64,000 nt of DNA from Exiguobacterium undae DSM 14481 (lineage in GTDB: Bacteria > Bacillota > Bacilli > Exiguobacteriales > Exiguobacteriaceae). The stretch covers positions 653,957 through 717,956 of the forward strand of contig NZ_KK211187.1 in assembly GCF_000620805.1 (NCBI RefSeq). Reading direction: 5' to 3'. Numbering within the stretch: the first letter of the stretch is position 1; each line of letters starts with the position of its first letter. The translations under genes were made by a program, and so were the position numbers. Under the pieces are notes generated by a model. That model saw only the letters and a list, made by a program, of their open reading frames with translations. It was not told where the DNA came from and did not search any database. Shown one piece after another: positions 34,754-43,928 of this stretch.

Positions 34754-36238
34754 TTAGAGCGTCGCCAGAATGCCGTCGGCAATCGCTTGGGCATAACGGG
34801 CCTGATAAGTCGGACTCGCTAACTTCGCACGATCAGTGCTGTTCGACAAGAAACCGAGTTCGGCGAGAACTGCCGGTGCTTGTGTACCACGGATGACGGC
34901 GTAGTTGGCAAAATGAATATTCCGGTTCCGCATGCCGGCGTAGCTTGTCAAACGTTGTTGGATCGCTTGAGCCAATTGGACCGAAGTTGATCCTTTGTAA
35001 TAAAAGCTTTCCGCTCCTGAAGCGCTGAGAGCAGTCGAGGCATTAACATGAATGCTGACGAACCGGGACGTCGAGTGTGCATTCGACATCGCGCTCCGGT
35101 CACCGAGTGTCGGATAATAATCGTTCGTGTAGCGGGTGAGAGTCAGATCAACTTTTCCTTCAAGTAAACTCGCAACTTGGCGGGCGACGGACAAGACGAT
35201 ATCCCGTTCTGCGAGACCGGACCGGACGGCACCCGGATCGTGCCCGCCGTGACCAGGATCGATGACGATCAGCGGACGGTTGGACGGGCTTGGTTGGAAC
35301 AGTGTCAAATACGTCGCTTCGATGTATCCGCGGCGACCGTCTGCGGTTTGGACGGCGACGAAACCACGTGTCTTATGCAGACTGTTTGTGACGATGACCG
35401 GTGTTCCGCGCCCGACGCGGGCAATCTGTCCGCTCAAGACGGATGCCGCAGAACGCAAGGCAACCGTGCTGCCGGAGTCAGTCAGGACAAACATCTTGGC
35501 ACCGCTGTAATCCGCTTTTCCGGCAGGTGTGGAAGCCGGTGAAGCCGTTCCCTTTTTTAAGTAGGTTCCCATGACATACCCTGTTTTTCCGCCGTACGTG
35601 ACTTTATGCCAGTTCGAACTGATGGATAACGACTGCACGACTTGATTCGTTGGAATCGTCATCAGCAAGGCACCTGATGTTGTTGGTGCACTTCGCAAGT
35701 TCAACCGTTCTGTTGTCGTGTAAGCCGTCGAAGAAGCCGTCGTGACTTTCTTTAAGTAAGAGCCGGAGACGAAACCGGTTTTTTTGTTATACGTGACCTG
35801 ATACCAATCGCCGTTTCGGAAACTCGATGTGAGTGTGGTTTTCGTCGGGATCGTCAGCAAGCGCGTTGACGAGGTCGAAGCCGCTTGACGTAACGACAGG
35901 GCATCTGTCGTTTGATACGTTGTTTTGGTAAAGGACGTACCGGTGACGACTTTCGTCAAATATTGTCCGATGACATAACCAGTCTTTCCGTTATAGGTGA
36001 CTTTGTACCAATCGCCCAACCGGTAACTGGAAGTGAGCGATGTGTTGTTCGGAATCGTCGTCAATCGGTTGGATGAAACCGAGTTGGAAGAGCGGAGATT
36101 CAACAGATCGGTTGTTTTATATGTCGTTTTCGTAAACGTTGTCCCGGTTGCAGCCGATACTAATGAGGACGGAAAAGCGATGGTGATCAGAAGCAAAAGT
36201 ACTAGGGCCGCTGCTAAGATTTTAGTTAATTTGTCCAT
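34754..36238 (-). CDS. Secreted N-acetylmuramoyl-L-alanine amidase with SH3 repeats
   Basis: A 494-residue wall hydrolase. Signal peptide at residues 1-30 (AAALVLLLLITIAFPSSLVS AAT, cut after SAA). Four bacterial SH3 repeats follow (about 35-95, 100-162, 170-230 and a more divergent one at 245-310), each with the LNLRS-type start and WYKVTYNGKTGYV core, for wall binding. The C-terminal Amidase_3 domain (318-494) has IDPGHGGHDPG, SIHVNAS and the catalytic Glu in VLAELGFLSN. It cuts the amide between muramic acid and the peptide stem. ATG follows AAAAGGAGACTGG. Confidence 0.94.
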   Translation of the reverse strand: MDKLTKILAAALVLLLLITIAFPSSLVSAATGTTFTKTTYKTTDLLNLRSSNSVSSNRLTTIPNNTSLTSSYRLGDWYKVTYNGKTGYVIGQYLTKVVTGTSFTKTTYQTTDALSLRQAASTSSTRLLTIPTKTTLTSSFRNGDWYQVTYNKKTGFVSGSYLKKVTTASSTAYTTTERLNLRSAPTTSGALLMTIPTNQVVQSLSISSNWHKVTYGGKTGYVMGTYLKKGTASPASTPAGKADYSGAKMFVLTDSGSTVALRSAASVLSGQIARVGRGTPVIVTNSLHKTRGFVAVQTADGRRGYIEATYLTLFQPSPSNRPLIVIDPGHGGHDPGAVRSGLAERDIVLSVARQVASLLEGKVDLTLTRYTNDYYPTLGDRSAMSNAHSTSRFVSIHVNASTALSASGAESFYYKGSTSVQLAQAIQQRLTSYAGMRNRNIHFANYAVIRGTQAPAVLAELGFLSNSTDRAKLASPTYQARYAQAIADGILATL

Positions 36239-36530
36239 TAATTTTCCAGTCTCCTTTTAAGTAAGATGAATAGGTACAAAAGCTTATATAGTCAATTAAA
36301 TACTTTTAAAATAGTTTAATTTATAATTTATATGTTCCGTTCCATCTCCTTTCTGGTAATATGAAGTGTAGCTGAGGCATCGACAATGAGATAAAAATAT
36401 TACAGAATAATTAAATATATAATTAAATTATATATTAAAGAGGCAAAAAGTAGTGCTTTATATTTCAAAAAACATACAATTGAAACATAATTGAAATATT
36501 TATGTTTAATTTAGGAAAGTAGGTCAACAA
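36239..36530. other. AT-rich intergenic region upstream of the Rok-like gene
   Basis: This 292-base gap between divergent genes is far more AT-rich than its surroundings, with runs such as TAATTTATAATTTATATG and AAATATATAATTAAATTA. No frame with a ribosome site was found. AT-rich DNA is what Rok-type proteins bind, so it may hold an autoregulatory site. Confidence 0.6.
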
Positions 36531-36932
36531 ATGGGAACGAGTGAACATATCTACCGAGAACTGATGGAAATCGAAGAGGAATACCGTCGTCTGCAACGGC
36601 GTGCCGAGTATTTAATCGCGGAGCTGAGCCGGGGAACAGGGGATTCGGCAAAAGAAATCGCCGTCACACAAGAACGCCCGTTAAAACAACGCCGCGTGAA
36701 TCAACGTTATCCACTGGAAGTCTATGTGCATCAAATCAGTGATCTAATGCGTGAACGCGAGTCGATGTCAGCACGCGACATTCAGATGGAACTTGAATTA
36801 CGGTACCGGCATCAAATCAGCAACATCTATCAATTGATGGCAAAAGTCGAACAAGCGAATCCTGCAATCAAAAAGGTAGGACGCGGTATCTATACATATG
36901 ATCCATCTGCAGAAGTTCCAATCTTCATGTGA
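36531..36932 (+). CDS. Rok-like nucleoid-associated protein / xenogeneic silencer
   Basis: A 133-residue protein. Residues 5-35 form a coiled coil (EHIYRELMEIEEEYRRLQRR) like the oligomerising N-terminus of B. subtilis Rok. Residues 65-128 look like the Rok winged helix: SARDIQMELELRYRHQISNI, then NPAIKKVGRGIYTY resembling Rok PEVKKPYRGQYIL. It is shorter than Rok (191 residues) because the linker is short. Rok represses comK and silences AT-rich acquired genes. The likeness was judged by eye, so a general winged-helix protein remains possible. ATG follows AGGAAAGTAGG. Confidence 0.65.
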   Translation: MGTSEHIYRELMEIEEEYRRLQRRAEYLIAELSRGTGDSAKEIAVTQERPLKQRRVNQRYPLEVYVHQISDLMRERESMSARDIQMELELRYRHQISNIYQLMAKVEQANPAIKKVGRGIYTYDPSAEVPIFM

Positions 36933-36957
36933 GCCGCTCGTCGGCTCTTTTTTTTTA
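36931..36957 (+). terminator. Terminator of the Rok-like gene
   Basis: GAGCCG/CGGCTC stem with a five-base loop and a run of nine T; it overlaps the stop codon. Confidence 0.85.
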
Positions 36958-36989
36958 TGATATAATTCGCGCAGGAGCGTGATGTTATT

Positions 36990-38033
36990 ATGTTATGGAC
37001 GGCGTCCATTGTCTGTTTTATCGCGGCCTTACTGATCACACCCGTCGTAAAACGCTTTGCGATTGCAGTCGGTGCCGTTGACAGTCCGGACGCGCGAAAA
37101 GTACACGTGCGGATCATGCCGCGTTTAGGGGGACTGGCGATTTATATCGCCTTCATGATCGGCTACTTTATTTTGCAACCTTCGAGTCCGTATGCGACTC
37201 ATATTTTAGTCGGTGGTTTTGTCGTGATTTTGACAGGAGCACTCGATGACCGTTTCCAATTAAATGCCCGTTTGAAATTGATGGGGCAGATCGTCGCGGC
37301 CGTCGTCGTCTTAAACGGCGGCATCCGGATCGAATTCATCAACTTACCGTTTGACCAACAACTGTTTCTCGGTTGGTGGAGTGTTCCGTTGACGTTTTTA
37401 TGGGTCATCGGGATCACGAATGCTGTCAACTTAATTGACGGACTCGACGGTCTTGCAGCCGGCGTCTCAAGTATCGTCCTGCTGACGCTGATCAGTCTGG
37501 CCGTCATTCAAGGGAATGTCTACGTGACGATTGTCGCGATTCTGCTCTTGATGAGTACGTTCGGATTCTTATTCCACAACTTTTATCCGGCGAAGATTTT
37601 CATGGGCGATACCGGTGCCTTGTTCCTCGGTTACATGCTGGGTGTCTTGTCCTTGTTAGGGTTTAAGAACGTCACCTTGTTCTCACTGGCGGTTCCTGTC
37701 ATCTTGCTCGGGATTCCGATTTCGGACACGCTGTTTGCGATCGTCCGCCGGGTCTTGCAAGGGAAACCGCCGTTTGCACCGGATAAAGCGCATTTGCATC
37801 ACCGATTGCTCGATCTTGGATTTACGATGCGTCAAGCCGTGCTCGTCATCTATGGACTTTGTGCGATTTTCGGTATGACGGCGATTCTGTTTTCCCAGAC
37901 GAATTCGCTTGGTGCGCTTGTGTCCTTATTGATGCTCCTGCTTGTCCTCGATATCCTCGTCGAATCACTCGGATTGCTCGGAGAACGATATCGTCCCTTG
38001 TTGAATTTGTTGGAACGCATTACATCAAAATGA
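36990..38033 (+). CDS. tagO: Undecaprenyl-phosphate GlcNAc-1-phosphate transferase (TagO)
   Basis: A 347-residue polytopic enzyme of the MraY/WecA family with about ten to eleven TM helices. Cytoplasmic motifs: PDARKVHVRIMPRLGG, LDDRF, NAVNLIDGLDGLAAG, KIFMGDTGALFLG and the HLHHRLLDLG loop. It attaches GlcNAc-phosphate to undecaprenyl phosphate, the first step of wall teichoic acid and related polymers. The order tagO, LCP gene, yvyE, degSU matches B. subtilis, with three extra genes inserted here. Confidence 0.94.
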   Translation: MLWTASIVCFIAALLITPVVKRFAIAVGAVDSPDARKVHVRIMPRLGGLAIYIAFMIGYFILQPSSPYATHILVGGFVVILTGALDDRFQLNARLKLMGQIVAAVVVLNGGIRIEFINLPFDQQLFLGWWSVPLTFLWVIGITNAVNLIDGLDGLAAGVSSIVLLTLISLAVIQGNVYVTIVAILLLMSTFGFLFHNFYPAKIFMGDTGALFLGYMLGVLSLLGFKNVTLFSLAVPVILLGIPISDTLFAIVRRVLQGKPPFAPDKAHLHHRLLDLGFTMRQAVLVIYGLCAIFGMTAILFSQTNSLGALVSLLMLLLVLDILVESLGLLGERYRPLLNLLERITSK

Positions 38034-38070
38034 CCAATCAGCCGCTCAAACGATTTGAGCGGCTGATTGG
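38034..38070 (+). repeat. Perfect 17-base hairpin between tagO and the DUF418 gene
   Basis: CCAATCAGCCGCTCAAA (38034-38050) pairs perfectly with 38054-38070 around a CGA loop. There is no T run, and the next gene starts 20 bases later, so it may be a processing or stability hairpin inside a shared transcript more than a full terminator. Confidence 0.75.
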
Positions 38071-38089
38071 CGGTTAAGGAGTGTTTCGT

Positions 38090-39199
38090 GTGAATCTGAT
38101 CGAACGAACAAATCGTATTGTGTACTTGGATGTGTTACGCGGTTTTGCATTATGCGGCATTTTATTCGTCAACATGCCGAGTTTTCTCGGGGAACGGACG
38201 ACAAGTGAGATGGGACAGGTCGATCAACTGCTTCGACTCCTGTTTGACCTCTTCATCCAGACGAAATTCTATACCTTATTCAGTGTCTTGTTTGGAGCCG
38301 GTTTTATTTTGTTTATCGATCGCCTTCGCGTGAAAGGCAAATCCCTTTGGATCTTCGTACGCCGGCTGACGATTTTGTTGGCATTCGGACTGATCCACCT
38401 CTTGTTTTGGAAAGGGGATATACTTCAGACCTATGCGTTAAGCGGCTTCTTTTTATTGTTGTTCGTCAAAACGCGGCCGACGACGAAGCTGTTCGTCGGG
38501 ATTGCCTTGCAGGTATATACGTTTTTCCTCTACTTATCGATCTATCTGTACGCCCGCTCGGAAGGGGATCAATCGATCGTCGAACCGGACGGAACGTTGC
38601 AAGAATTGGTCGCGTCCCGTCAAGTCCTGGACTACATAGCACATCATGCCACGATCGAAATCCCGATGGCGTTGACGAACACGCTGACGATTTTTCCGGA
38701 AATCCTGTCCTTGTTCTTGATCGGTGCTTACTTGATGGAACGGTTTACGGTCCGACCGCCGACGACCCGAACGCTCGTCGTGCTGCTCACGGTGAGTCTG
38801 CTGTTGTCGCTGCCGGCACTTTATCAGATCGTGCTGATTCATCAAGGCGAAGTACCGGACGGTTTAGCGAACTTCTTTTTCGTCTGGTTATCCGGACGGA
38901 CACTTGCTGTAACGTATGCGGCGGCGATCGCCTTGCTGATCCGCTCCGGGCGTTCCTTAAATGGATTTCAGGTGCTTGGTCGGATGGCGTTGACGAACTA
39001 TCTGTCGCATACGCTCGTCTTTACAGTGTTGATTTTCTTGACCGGCGCCTACGGAACGATCCCGCTTTGGCAAGGCACGGTAGCGGTCATCATACTCTTA
39101 GTGATACAAGTCGTCTTTTCCCGTTGGTATTTAAGACGACATGCCCAAGGTCCGGTTGAAGCCGTCTGGCGTGCCGGCACCTATGGACGCCGTAAATAA
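38090..39199 (+). CDS. DUF418 (YeiB-type) membrane protein
   Basis: A 369-residue protein with about ten TM helices. N-terminal YLDVLRGFALCGILFVNMP and a C-terminal region with GRMALTNYLSHTL and a GPVEAVWR ending are typical of DUF418 proteins, which are distantly related to sugar acyltransferases. Start GTG 38090 is chosen because TAAGGAG ends nine bases before it; GTG 38081 is adjacent to that site. The role is unknown; the place beside tagO hints at envelope polymer modification. Confidence 0.82.
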   Translation: MNLIERTNRIVYLDVLRGFALCGILFVNMPSFLGERTTSEMGQVDQLLRLLFDLFIQTKFYTLFSVLFGAGFILFIDRLRVKGKSLWIFVRRLTILLAFGLIHLLFWKGDILQTYALSGFFLLLFVKTRPTTKLFVGIALQVYTFFLYLSIYLYARSEGDQSIVEPDGTLQELVASRQVLDYIAHHATIEIPMALTNTLTIFPEILSLFLIGAYLMERFTVRPPTTRTLVVLLTVSLLLSLPALYQIVLIHQGEVPDGLANFFFVWLSGRTLAVTYAAAIALLIRSGRSLNGFQVLGRMALTNYLSHTLVFTVLIFLTGAYGTIPLWQGTVAVIILLVIQVVFSRWYLRRHAQGPVEAVWRAGTYGRRK

Positions 39200-39271
39200 C
39201 CAGACCAGAGTGTGCGAGGTGTCACAAAAAATTTACAAACTTTTCGTATAATCAGTGGTGGAGGTGGTTAT

Positions 39272-40429
39272 ATGAACAGATGGATCGAAATTTTTATCGT
39301 GTCCTTGAAACTTGGGTTAACGTCCTTTGGCGGACCTGTCGCCCATTTAGGGTACTTTTACGAGGAATATGTCAAACGAAGGAAATGGGTGGATGAGAAG
39401 GCTTATGCCGATCTCGTCGCCCTCTGCCAATTCCTCCCGGGACCGGCGTCAAGCCAGGTCGGGATGGGAATCGGTCTTGTTCGAGGCGGCGTCGTCGGTG
39501 CAATCGTCTCATTCATCGGCTTTACGTTACCATCGAGTGTTCTTTTGGTCGTGTTTGCCGTGCTTGCGACGGAATATGATTTGGCGGAAGCCGGCTTCAT
39601 TCATGGATTAAAACTTGTTGCTGTCGCCATCGTCGCGGATGCTGTCCTTGGTATGGGGACGAAACTGGCGGTCGGTCCGAAGCGCCTGTTTTTGATGTTG
39701 CTCGCTCTGGCCGGAGTGTTGCTGCTCGCGCATCCGCTGGCGCAAGTCGGTGTGCTCGTGCTCGCGGCATTGCTTGGTTTGGTCCTGTTTGACGACGAAC
39801 CGAAAAGCGGCGGACAACTTAACATCCGTGTGCCGCGGCTTCTCAGCATCAGCGCGTTGGTGCTGTTTACCGTCCTGCTCGTTGCGACACCGATTTTAGC
39901 GAACGTCGCGACGGGGAACATTCAATTGACAAGCATCATGTATAGTGCCGGAGCGTTAGTGTTCGGAGGCGGACATGTCGTCTTGCCGTTTCTGCAGCAG
40001 TCACTCGTCCCCGACTTTTTGACGGGCGACAGTTTTCTGGCGGGATATGCGGCAGCACAAGCCGTTCCGGGACCACTCTTTACTTTTGCGACCTACTTAG
40101 GAACGGTCATCCATGGTGTGACCGGCGGAATTCTTGCGACGCTCGCGATTTTCCTGCCCGGTTTCCTGCTCGTCATCGGGGTGCTTCCGTTTTGGGACCG
40201 TGTCCGCGGCAACAAACAGGTCAGCCGCATGTTGATTGGTGTCAACGCAGCCGTCGTCGGCATTCTACTTGCTGCCTTGTATGATCCAATCTTTACGTCA
40301 AGTGTCAAAACCGGGTTCGACTTTTTCGTCGCCTTCGGACTGTTTTGTTTACTCCGCTTCTACAATCAGTCACCACTGCGCATCGTCCTCATCGGTGCCG
40401 TGATCGGAACGATCATGAGTTGGATTTGA
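39272..40429 (+). CDS. chrA: Chromate transporter ChrA
   Basis: A 385-residue protein composed of two CHR domains. The first has FGGPVAHLGYF and QFLPGPASSQVG, the second FGGGHVVLPFLQ and QAVPGPLFTFATYLG; this is the usual long, fused form with about ten to twelve TM helices. The family exports chromate, probably in exchange with protons. Start ATG 39272 follows GGTGGAGGTGG. A TATAAT box lies at 39249-39254 but no good -35 partner was seen. Confidence 0.92.
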   Translation: MNRWIEIFIVSLKLGLTSFGGPVAHLGYFYEEYVKRRKWVDEKAYADLVALCQFLPGPASSQVGMGIGLVRGGVVGAIVSFIGFTLPSSVLLVVFAVLATEYDLAEAGFIHGLKLVAVAIVADAVLGMGTKLAVGPKRLFLMLLALAGVLLLAHPLAQVGVLVLAALLGLVLFDDEPKSGGQLNIRVPRLLSISALVLFTVLLVATPILANVATGNIQLTSIMYSAGALVFGGGHVVLPFLQQSLVPDFLTGDSFLAGYAAAQAVPGPLFTFATYLGTVIHGVTGGILATLAIFLPGFLLVIGVLPFWDRVRGNKQVSRMLIGVNAAVVGILLAALYDPIFTSSVKTGFDFFVAFGLFCLLRFYNQSPLRIVLIGAVIGTIMSWI

Positions 40430-40460
40430 AGCCGCTTCAAGCGAATTGTAAACGGCATGT

Positions 40461-40509
40461 AAAAAACGAACGCTTTTTCTGTTTAGAACAGGAAAGCGTT
40501 CGTTTTTTT
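40461..40509. terminator. Bidirectional terminator
   Basis: AAAAAACGAACGCTTT pairs with AAAGCGTTCGTTTTTT, with an inner CTGTT/GAACAG pair; it serves chrA and the convergent acetyltransferase gene. Confidence 0.9.
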
Positions 40510-40552
40510 GATTAGAATGAATTGTTGAAGCAGTACCACGGTGAGTTGGCCG

Positions 40553-40942
40553 TCACTCCCGTTTAAGCGTCACGAGGACAATCGTATCACGGCTGACCTG
40601 ATCAACCTGTCGAAAGCCGAATTGCTGATACAACGCGATCGCCGGAAGATTGGCCGCGGCAGTCGAGACAAAGTGGAGCAAGTGTTTGGCAATCCCTTGA
40701 CGAAAATAATCCGGTGCGACGACTAAGCGTGTGATCGTCTCCTGTTCGATCGTCAAAGCACCGACGAGTTGTTCATCCAAACAATAGACGTAACCGCTTG
40801 GCTGCTCGTGCACGAGTTGTGCGGGCGTTTGCTGCAGTGGCGGGGAGTCGGAAACACCAATCAAATCCGCCTCGACTTGATAAGCCCGCTGTTGGAGCCG
40901 GTGAAGTGCCGGATAATCAGTTGCTTCCAGTCGTCGAATCAT
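40553..40942 (-). CDS. GNAT-family N-acetyltransferase
   Basis: A 129-residue single-domain GNAT. The acetyl-CoA site is seen in ITRLVVAPDYFRQGIAKHLL, and ALYQQFGFRQV closes the fold. Substrate is unknown. ATG 40942 lies within the last codons of the LCP gene (26-base overlap), so it is read from the same mRNA as the LCP gene. Confidence 0.87.
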   Translation of the reverse strand: MIRRLEATDYPALHRLQQRAYQVEADLIGVSDSPPLQQTPAQLVHEQPSGYVYCLDEQLVGALTIEQETITRLVVAPDYFRQGIAKHLLHFVSTAAANLPAIALYQQFGFRQVDQVSRDTIVLVTLKRE

Positions 40943-41948
40943 CCGTGACCTCCGGTGTGGACGTTAAGTCATCGGTTGTTTCCGGCAAGTTCAGTTGTTC
41001 TTTTAGCGTGGCTTTGGCGTCCGATAACGAAGCCGGATCCAGTTGATAATAGTAGGCCCCGTTGATTTTCGTATCGGTCCCTTTTAAATCGATGCGGTTC
41101 ACGGCATTCAGTGACTTCGCGAACGGTTGCAGCTGGAATGCTTCCGTCAGCGACATGTTGGTCGTGAAGTTATCACCCGTCGCATCCATCAATTTATTGA
41201 GTTTCGTAATGGATCCAAAGGACGTCGACTGATCGATGATCGCCTGAACGACCTGCTGTTGGCGTTTCGTTCGTCCGATGTCTCCTTCAGGATCCTGATA
41301 ACGCATGCGGGCATAGGCCAGTGCTTCCTCTCCGTTGAGCTGTTGGAGACCGGGCTCCAACTTCACCCCGTTTTTTTGATCCGAGGAATCGAGTGTATCG
41401 ATCGGTAACTTGACATCGACCTCAATGCCGCCGACGGCATCGACGATCGCGACGACACCATTAAAGTTGATGGAGCCGTAATAATCGATCGGGATATCAA
41501 GCAGCGTCTCGACGGTTTCAATCGTCGAATCAATCCCGCCAAACGCATAGGAATGGTTGATTTTATCTTCATACCCGACAGAAGGGATCATGACGAGGGA
41601 ATCACGGGGGATGCTGAGCAGATTGACTTTTTTATCGGTTTTGTTGAAGGTTGCGACAATCATCGTATCGGCCCGCGAAGACGTATCACCGGGACGTTCA
41701 TCCGTCCCGACGAGCAGGACCGAGAAATGATCCTTTGTTAAATCGACGGCTGCTGCGCGTTTGTCTGATTTGTCGCCACGCGACAATTCAACCTCGGATT
41801 GTTTGGCGGCTTGGAACGTCTTGTTCGCGACATATGCGAACGCGGCGCCGCCTGTAATGAAGATCACCAGGAATCCGATGACGAACATTTTAAACCAGGG
41901 ACGCTTTCGTTTTGGTTTTGCAGAACGGGATCGTTTGGAATCATCCAC
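40917..41948 (-). CDS. LytR-CpsA-Psr family wall-polymer ligase (TagTUV type)
   Basis: A 343-residue protein: cytoplasmic basic tail, one TM helix (about residues 19-42), then the extracellular LCP domain. Key segments are VGTDERPGDTSSRADTMIV, LLSIPRDS, NHSYAFGG, and AYARMRYQDPEGDIGRTKRQ with the Arg pairs that hold the pyrophosphate. LCP proteins transfer teichoic acid from the lipid carrier to peptidoglycan. By position it matches TagV (YvhJ) of B. subtilis. Start is GTG 41948 with AAGGAG ten bases upstream. Confidence 0.93.
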   Translation of the reverse strand: MDDSKRSRSAKPKRKRPWFKMFVIGFLVIFITGGAAFAYVANKTFQAAKQSEVELSRGDKSDKRAAAVDLTKDHFSVLLVGTDERPGDTSSRADTMIVATFNKTDKKVNLLSIPRDSLVMIPSVGYEDKINHSYAFGGIDSTIETVETLLDIPIDYYGSINFNGVVAIVDAVGGIEVDVKLPIDTLDSSDQKNGVKLEPGLQQLNGEEALAYARMRYQDPEGDIGRTKRQQQVVQAIIDQSTSFGSITKLNKLMDATGDNFTTNMSLTEAFQLQPFAKSLNAVNRIDLKGTDTKINGAYYYQLDPASLSDAKATLKEQLNLPETTDDLTSTPEVTDDSTTGSN

Positions 41949-42015
41949 TGTTCATTACTCCTTACTTTACTGAATTATTAAAAAACTTTTAAATCTTTAT
42001 AATCAGTATAGCAGG

Positions 42016-42657
42016 TCAGGGTTGAATGTCACGTTCGACGTAGCGGGAATGGGTTTTCTCAAGAACGGCCTGACCGTTCGTCAAGTTCGTCATCCAGTCG
42101 AGGAAAAGGGGCACGGCGCTTTCTTCCACCCAAACGTCAATCTTGACCTGATCCAGATAATGAATCTGATCGATGATGTGCGGGGTTGCCCGCAGTTCAT
42201 TCTCAAGCTTCCCGAGCCACGTATAATCGACGGTGATTTCGACCAGATCGTGCGCGACACGTTCGACGATTCCGACAGCATTCAACGCTTCCGAGACACT
42301 GGAGCCGTAAGCCCGGATCAATCCGCCGCCACCGAGCTTGATGCCGCCGAAGTAACGGGTGACGACGACGACGGTGTTGCGGAGATTCCGTTTTTTCAGA
42401 ACTTCGAGCATCGGAACACCTGCAGTCCCGCTCGGTTCGCCGTCGTCATTGGCTTTTTGGATTTCGTTTCGTTCGCCGATGACATAAGCGGAACAGTTAT
42501 GATTGGCGTCGTGATGTTTTTTCTTGAGGTCCGCGATGAAGCTCTGTGCCTCCTGTTCTGAGGTGGCGCGCGCCAAATATGTAATAAATCGTGACTTTTG
42601 GATAATGATTTCATGGAAACCGTTTTCTTTTACTGTATAATAATTAAATAATGTCAT
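42016..42657 (-). CDS. yvyE: YigZ/IMPACT family protein (YvyE)
   Basis: A 213-residue protein. The N-terminal UPF0029/IMPACT domain has KSRFITYLARATSEQEA, NHNCSAYVIG, DDGEPSGTAGVPML and VVVTRYFGGIKLGGGGLIRA; a ferredoxin-like C-terminal domain follows. The family is linked to translation control and ribosome rescue, but its biochemical role in bacteria is unsettled. ATG 42657 is given; TTG 42663 has better spacing from GAGGAGG and is an alternative. It is divergent from degS, as in B. subtilis. Confidence 0.9.
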   Translation of the reverse strand: MTLFNYYTVKENGFHEIIIQKSRFITYLARATSEQEAQSFIADLKKKHHDANHNCSAYVIGERNEIQKANDDGEPSGTAGVPMLEVLKKRNLRNTVVVVTRYFGGIKLGGGGLIRAYGSSVSEALNAVGIVERVAHDLVEITVDYTWLGKLENELRATPHIIDQIHYLDQVKIDVWVEESAVPLFLDWMTNLTNGQAVLEKTHSRYVERDIQP

Positions 42658-42755
42658 AATCAAAAATGTCCTCCTCGTTAACTAGTTCTTTCTAGCATAA
42701 CGACGATTAGAGAGAGAGACAACCGTGGGGACTGGCAAGGAACGGAGGGAGTAGT

Positions 42756-43928
42756 ATGACGAATGAGATGGGGGAGCGACTGTCCTTGAATGATATCGTA
42801 CAAAACATCATTGGTGTCGTAGAAGAAAGTCGGGAAGAAATCGTCCGCATCACGGAAAGTTCGCGGGAACAGTATGCTGAAATTCAGCAGGAGTTACGGG
42901 AATTGAAGACACGTGTCCACGACTACATTAAAGAAGCCGAGCGGCTAGAACGACACATTAAGGACTCGAAAGCGCGACTCGTCATCGTGAGCAAAAACTT
43001 CGACAACTACTCGGAACAAGATATTCGTTCTGCTTATGAGACGGCGAATTCGCTTCAGCTCGAGTCATTCATCAACCAACGGGACGAGATGAACTGCCGC
43101 AAACGGCGGGACGAGCTCGAACGCCGCCTGATCCAGCTGGATGAAACAATCGAGCGGGCCGACATGTTGATCAGCCGGGTTTCGGTTGTCTTGAACTTTT
43201 TGACGGACGACATGCAGGTGATGAATGAGAAGTATGAGAAGGCGATGCAAAAACAGGAGATGGGATTAAAAGTCTTCCAATCGGCAGAAAACGAACGCCG
43301 GCGTCTGTCCCGTGATATGCATGACGGTCCTGCACAAACGCTTGCTCATGTCCTGATCCGGGCCGACTTGATTGAAAAAATTCACCAACATAACGGTGCG
43401 GAAGCCGCTTTTGAAGAGATTCACCGCCTGCGGACCTTGATCCGTGACGGTCTGGCCGACATACGCCGCATCATTTATGATCTACGACCGATGACGCTGG
43501 ATGATCTCGGGTTCGTCCCGACACTCGAGCGGTATCTGCGTCATATGCAGGAAATTTCGAATATTCCCATTCACTTCAACTACCTGGGTGGAGGGGAACG
43601 GATCGAGTCGACGTATGAAGTCGCCGTCTTCCGGATTGTTCAGGAAGCGGTCCAAAATGCAGTTAAGCATTCCAAAGCAGGGGACATTCGTATTATCATA
43701 GAACAGTATCAACATTCCGTCCGAATCCATGTCAAAGACAATGGGATTGGATTTGATTTTAATTCGATCGTCGAATCGTGTGATGAGTCATTTGGACTGA
43801 TCGGAATGCGGGAACGGATCGAATTGATTGATGGAGAGTTTGAGATTGAGACGCAGCCAGGTAAAGGGACAGTCATCAAGGTAAGGATTCCAGTTGAGGA
43901 ATCCGGAGCGAGAGGGGAAACACTGTGA
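42756..43928 (+). CDS. degS: Sensor histidine kinase DegS
   Basis: A 390-residue soluble kinase without TM helices. An N-terminal coiled-coil sensor (about residues 1-180) precedes the HisKA_3 domain with His189 ([11 protein letters not shown]), the same position as in B. subtilis DegS. The ATPase domain has the N-box [19 protein letters not shown] and GLIGMRERI. DegS phosphorylates DegU to switch between motility, competence and exoenzyme or biofilm states. It overlaps degU by four bases. Confidence 0.95.
   Translation: MTNEMGERLSLNDIVQNIIGVVEESREEIVRITESSREQYAEIQQELRELKTRVHDYIKEAERLERHIKDSKARLVIVSKNFDNYSEQDIRSAYETANSLQLESFINQRDEMNCRKRRDELERRLIQLDETIERADMLISRVSVVLNFLTDDMQVMNEKYEKAMQKQEMGLKVFQSAENERRRLSRDMHDGPAQTLAHVLIRADLIEKIHQHNGAEAAFEEIHRLRTLIRDGLADIRRIIYDLRPMTLDDLGFVPTLERYLRHMQEISNIPIHFNYLGGGERIESTYEVAVFRIVQEAVQNAVKHSKAGDIRIIIEQYQHSVRIHVKDNGIGFDFNSIVESCDESFGLIGMRERIELIDGEFEIETQPGKGTVIKVRIPVEESGARGETL

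Noticed and set aside
38347-39159. 270-residue frame on the same strand inside the DUF418 gene
   Set aside because: Shifted-frame shadow rich in Arg and Asp, with no membrane helices; the DUF418 frame has clear family motifs.
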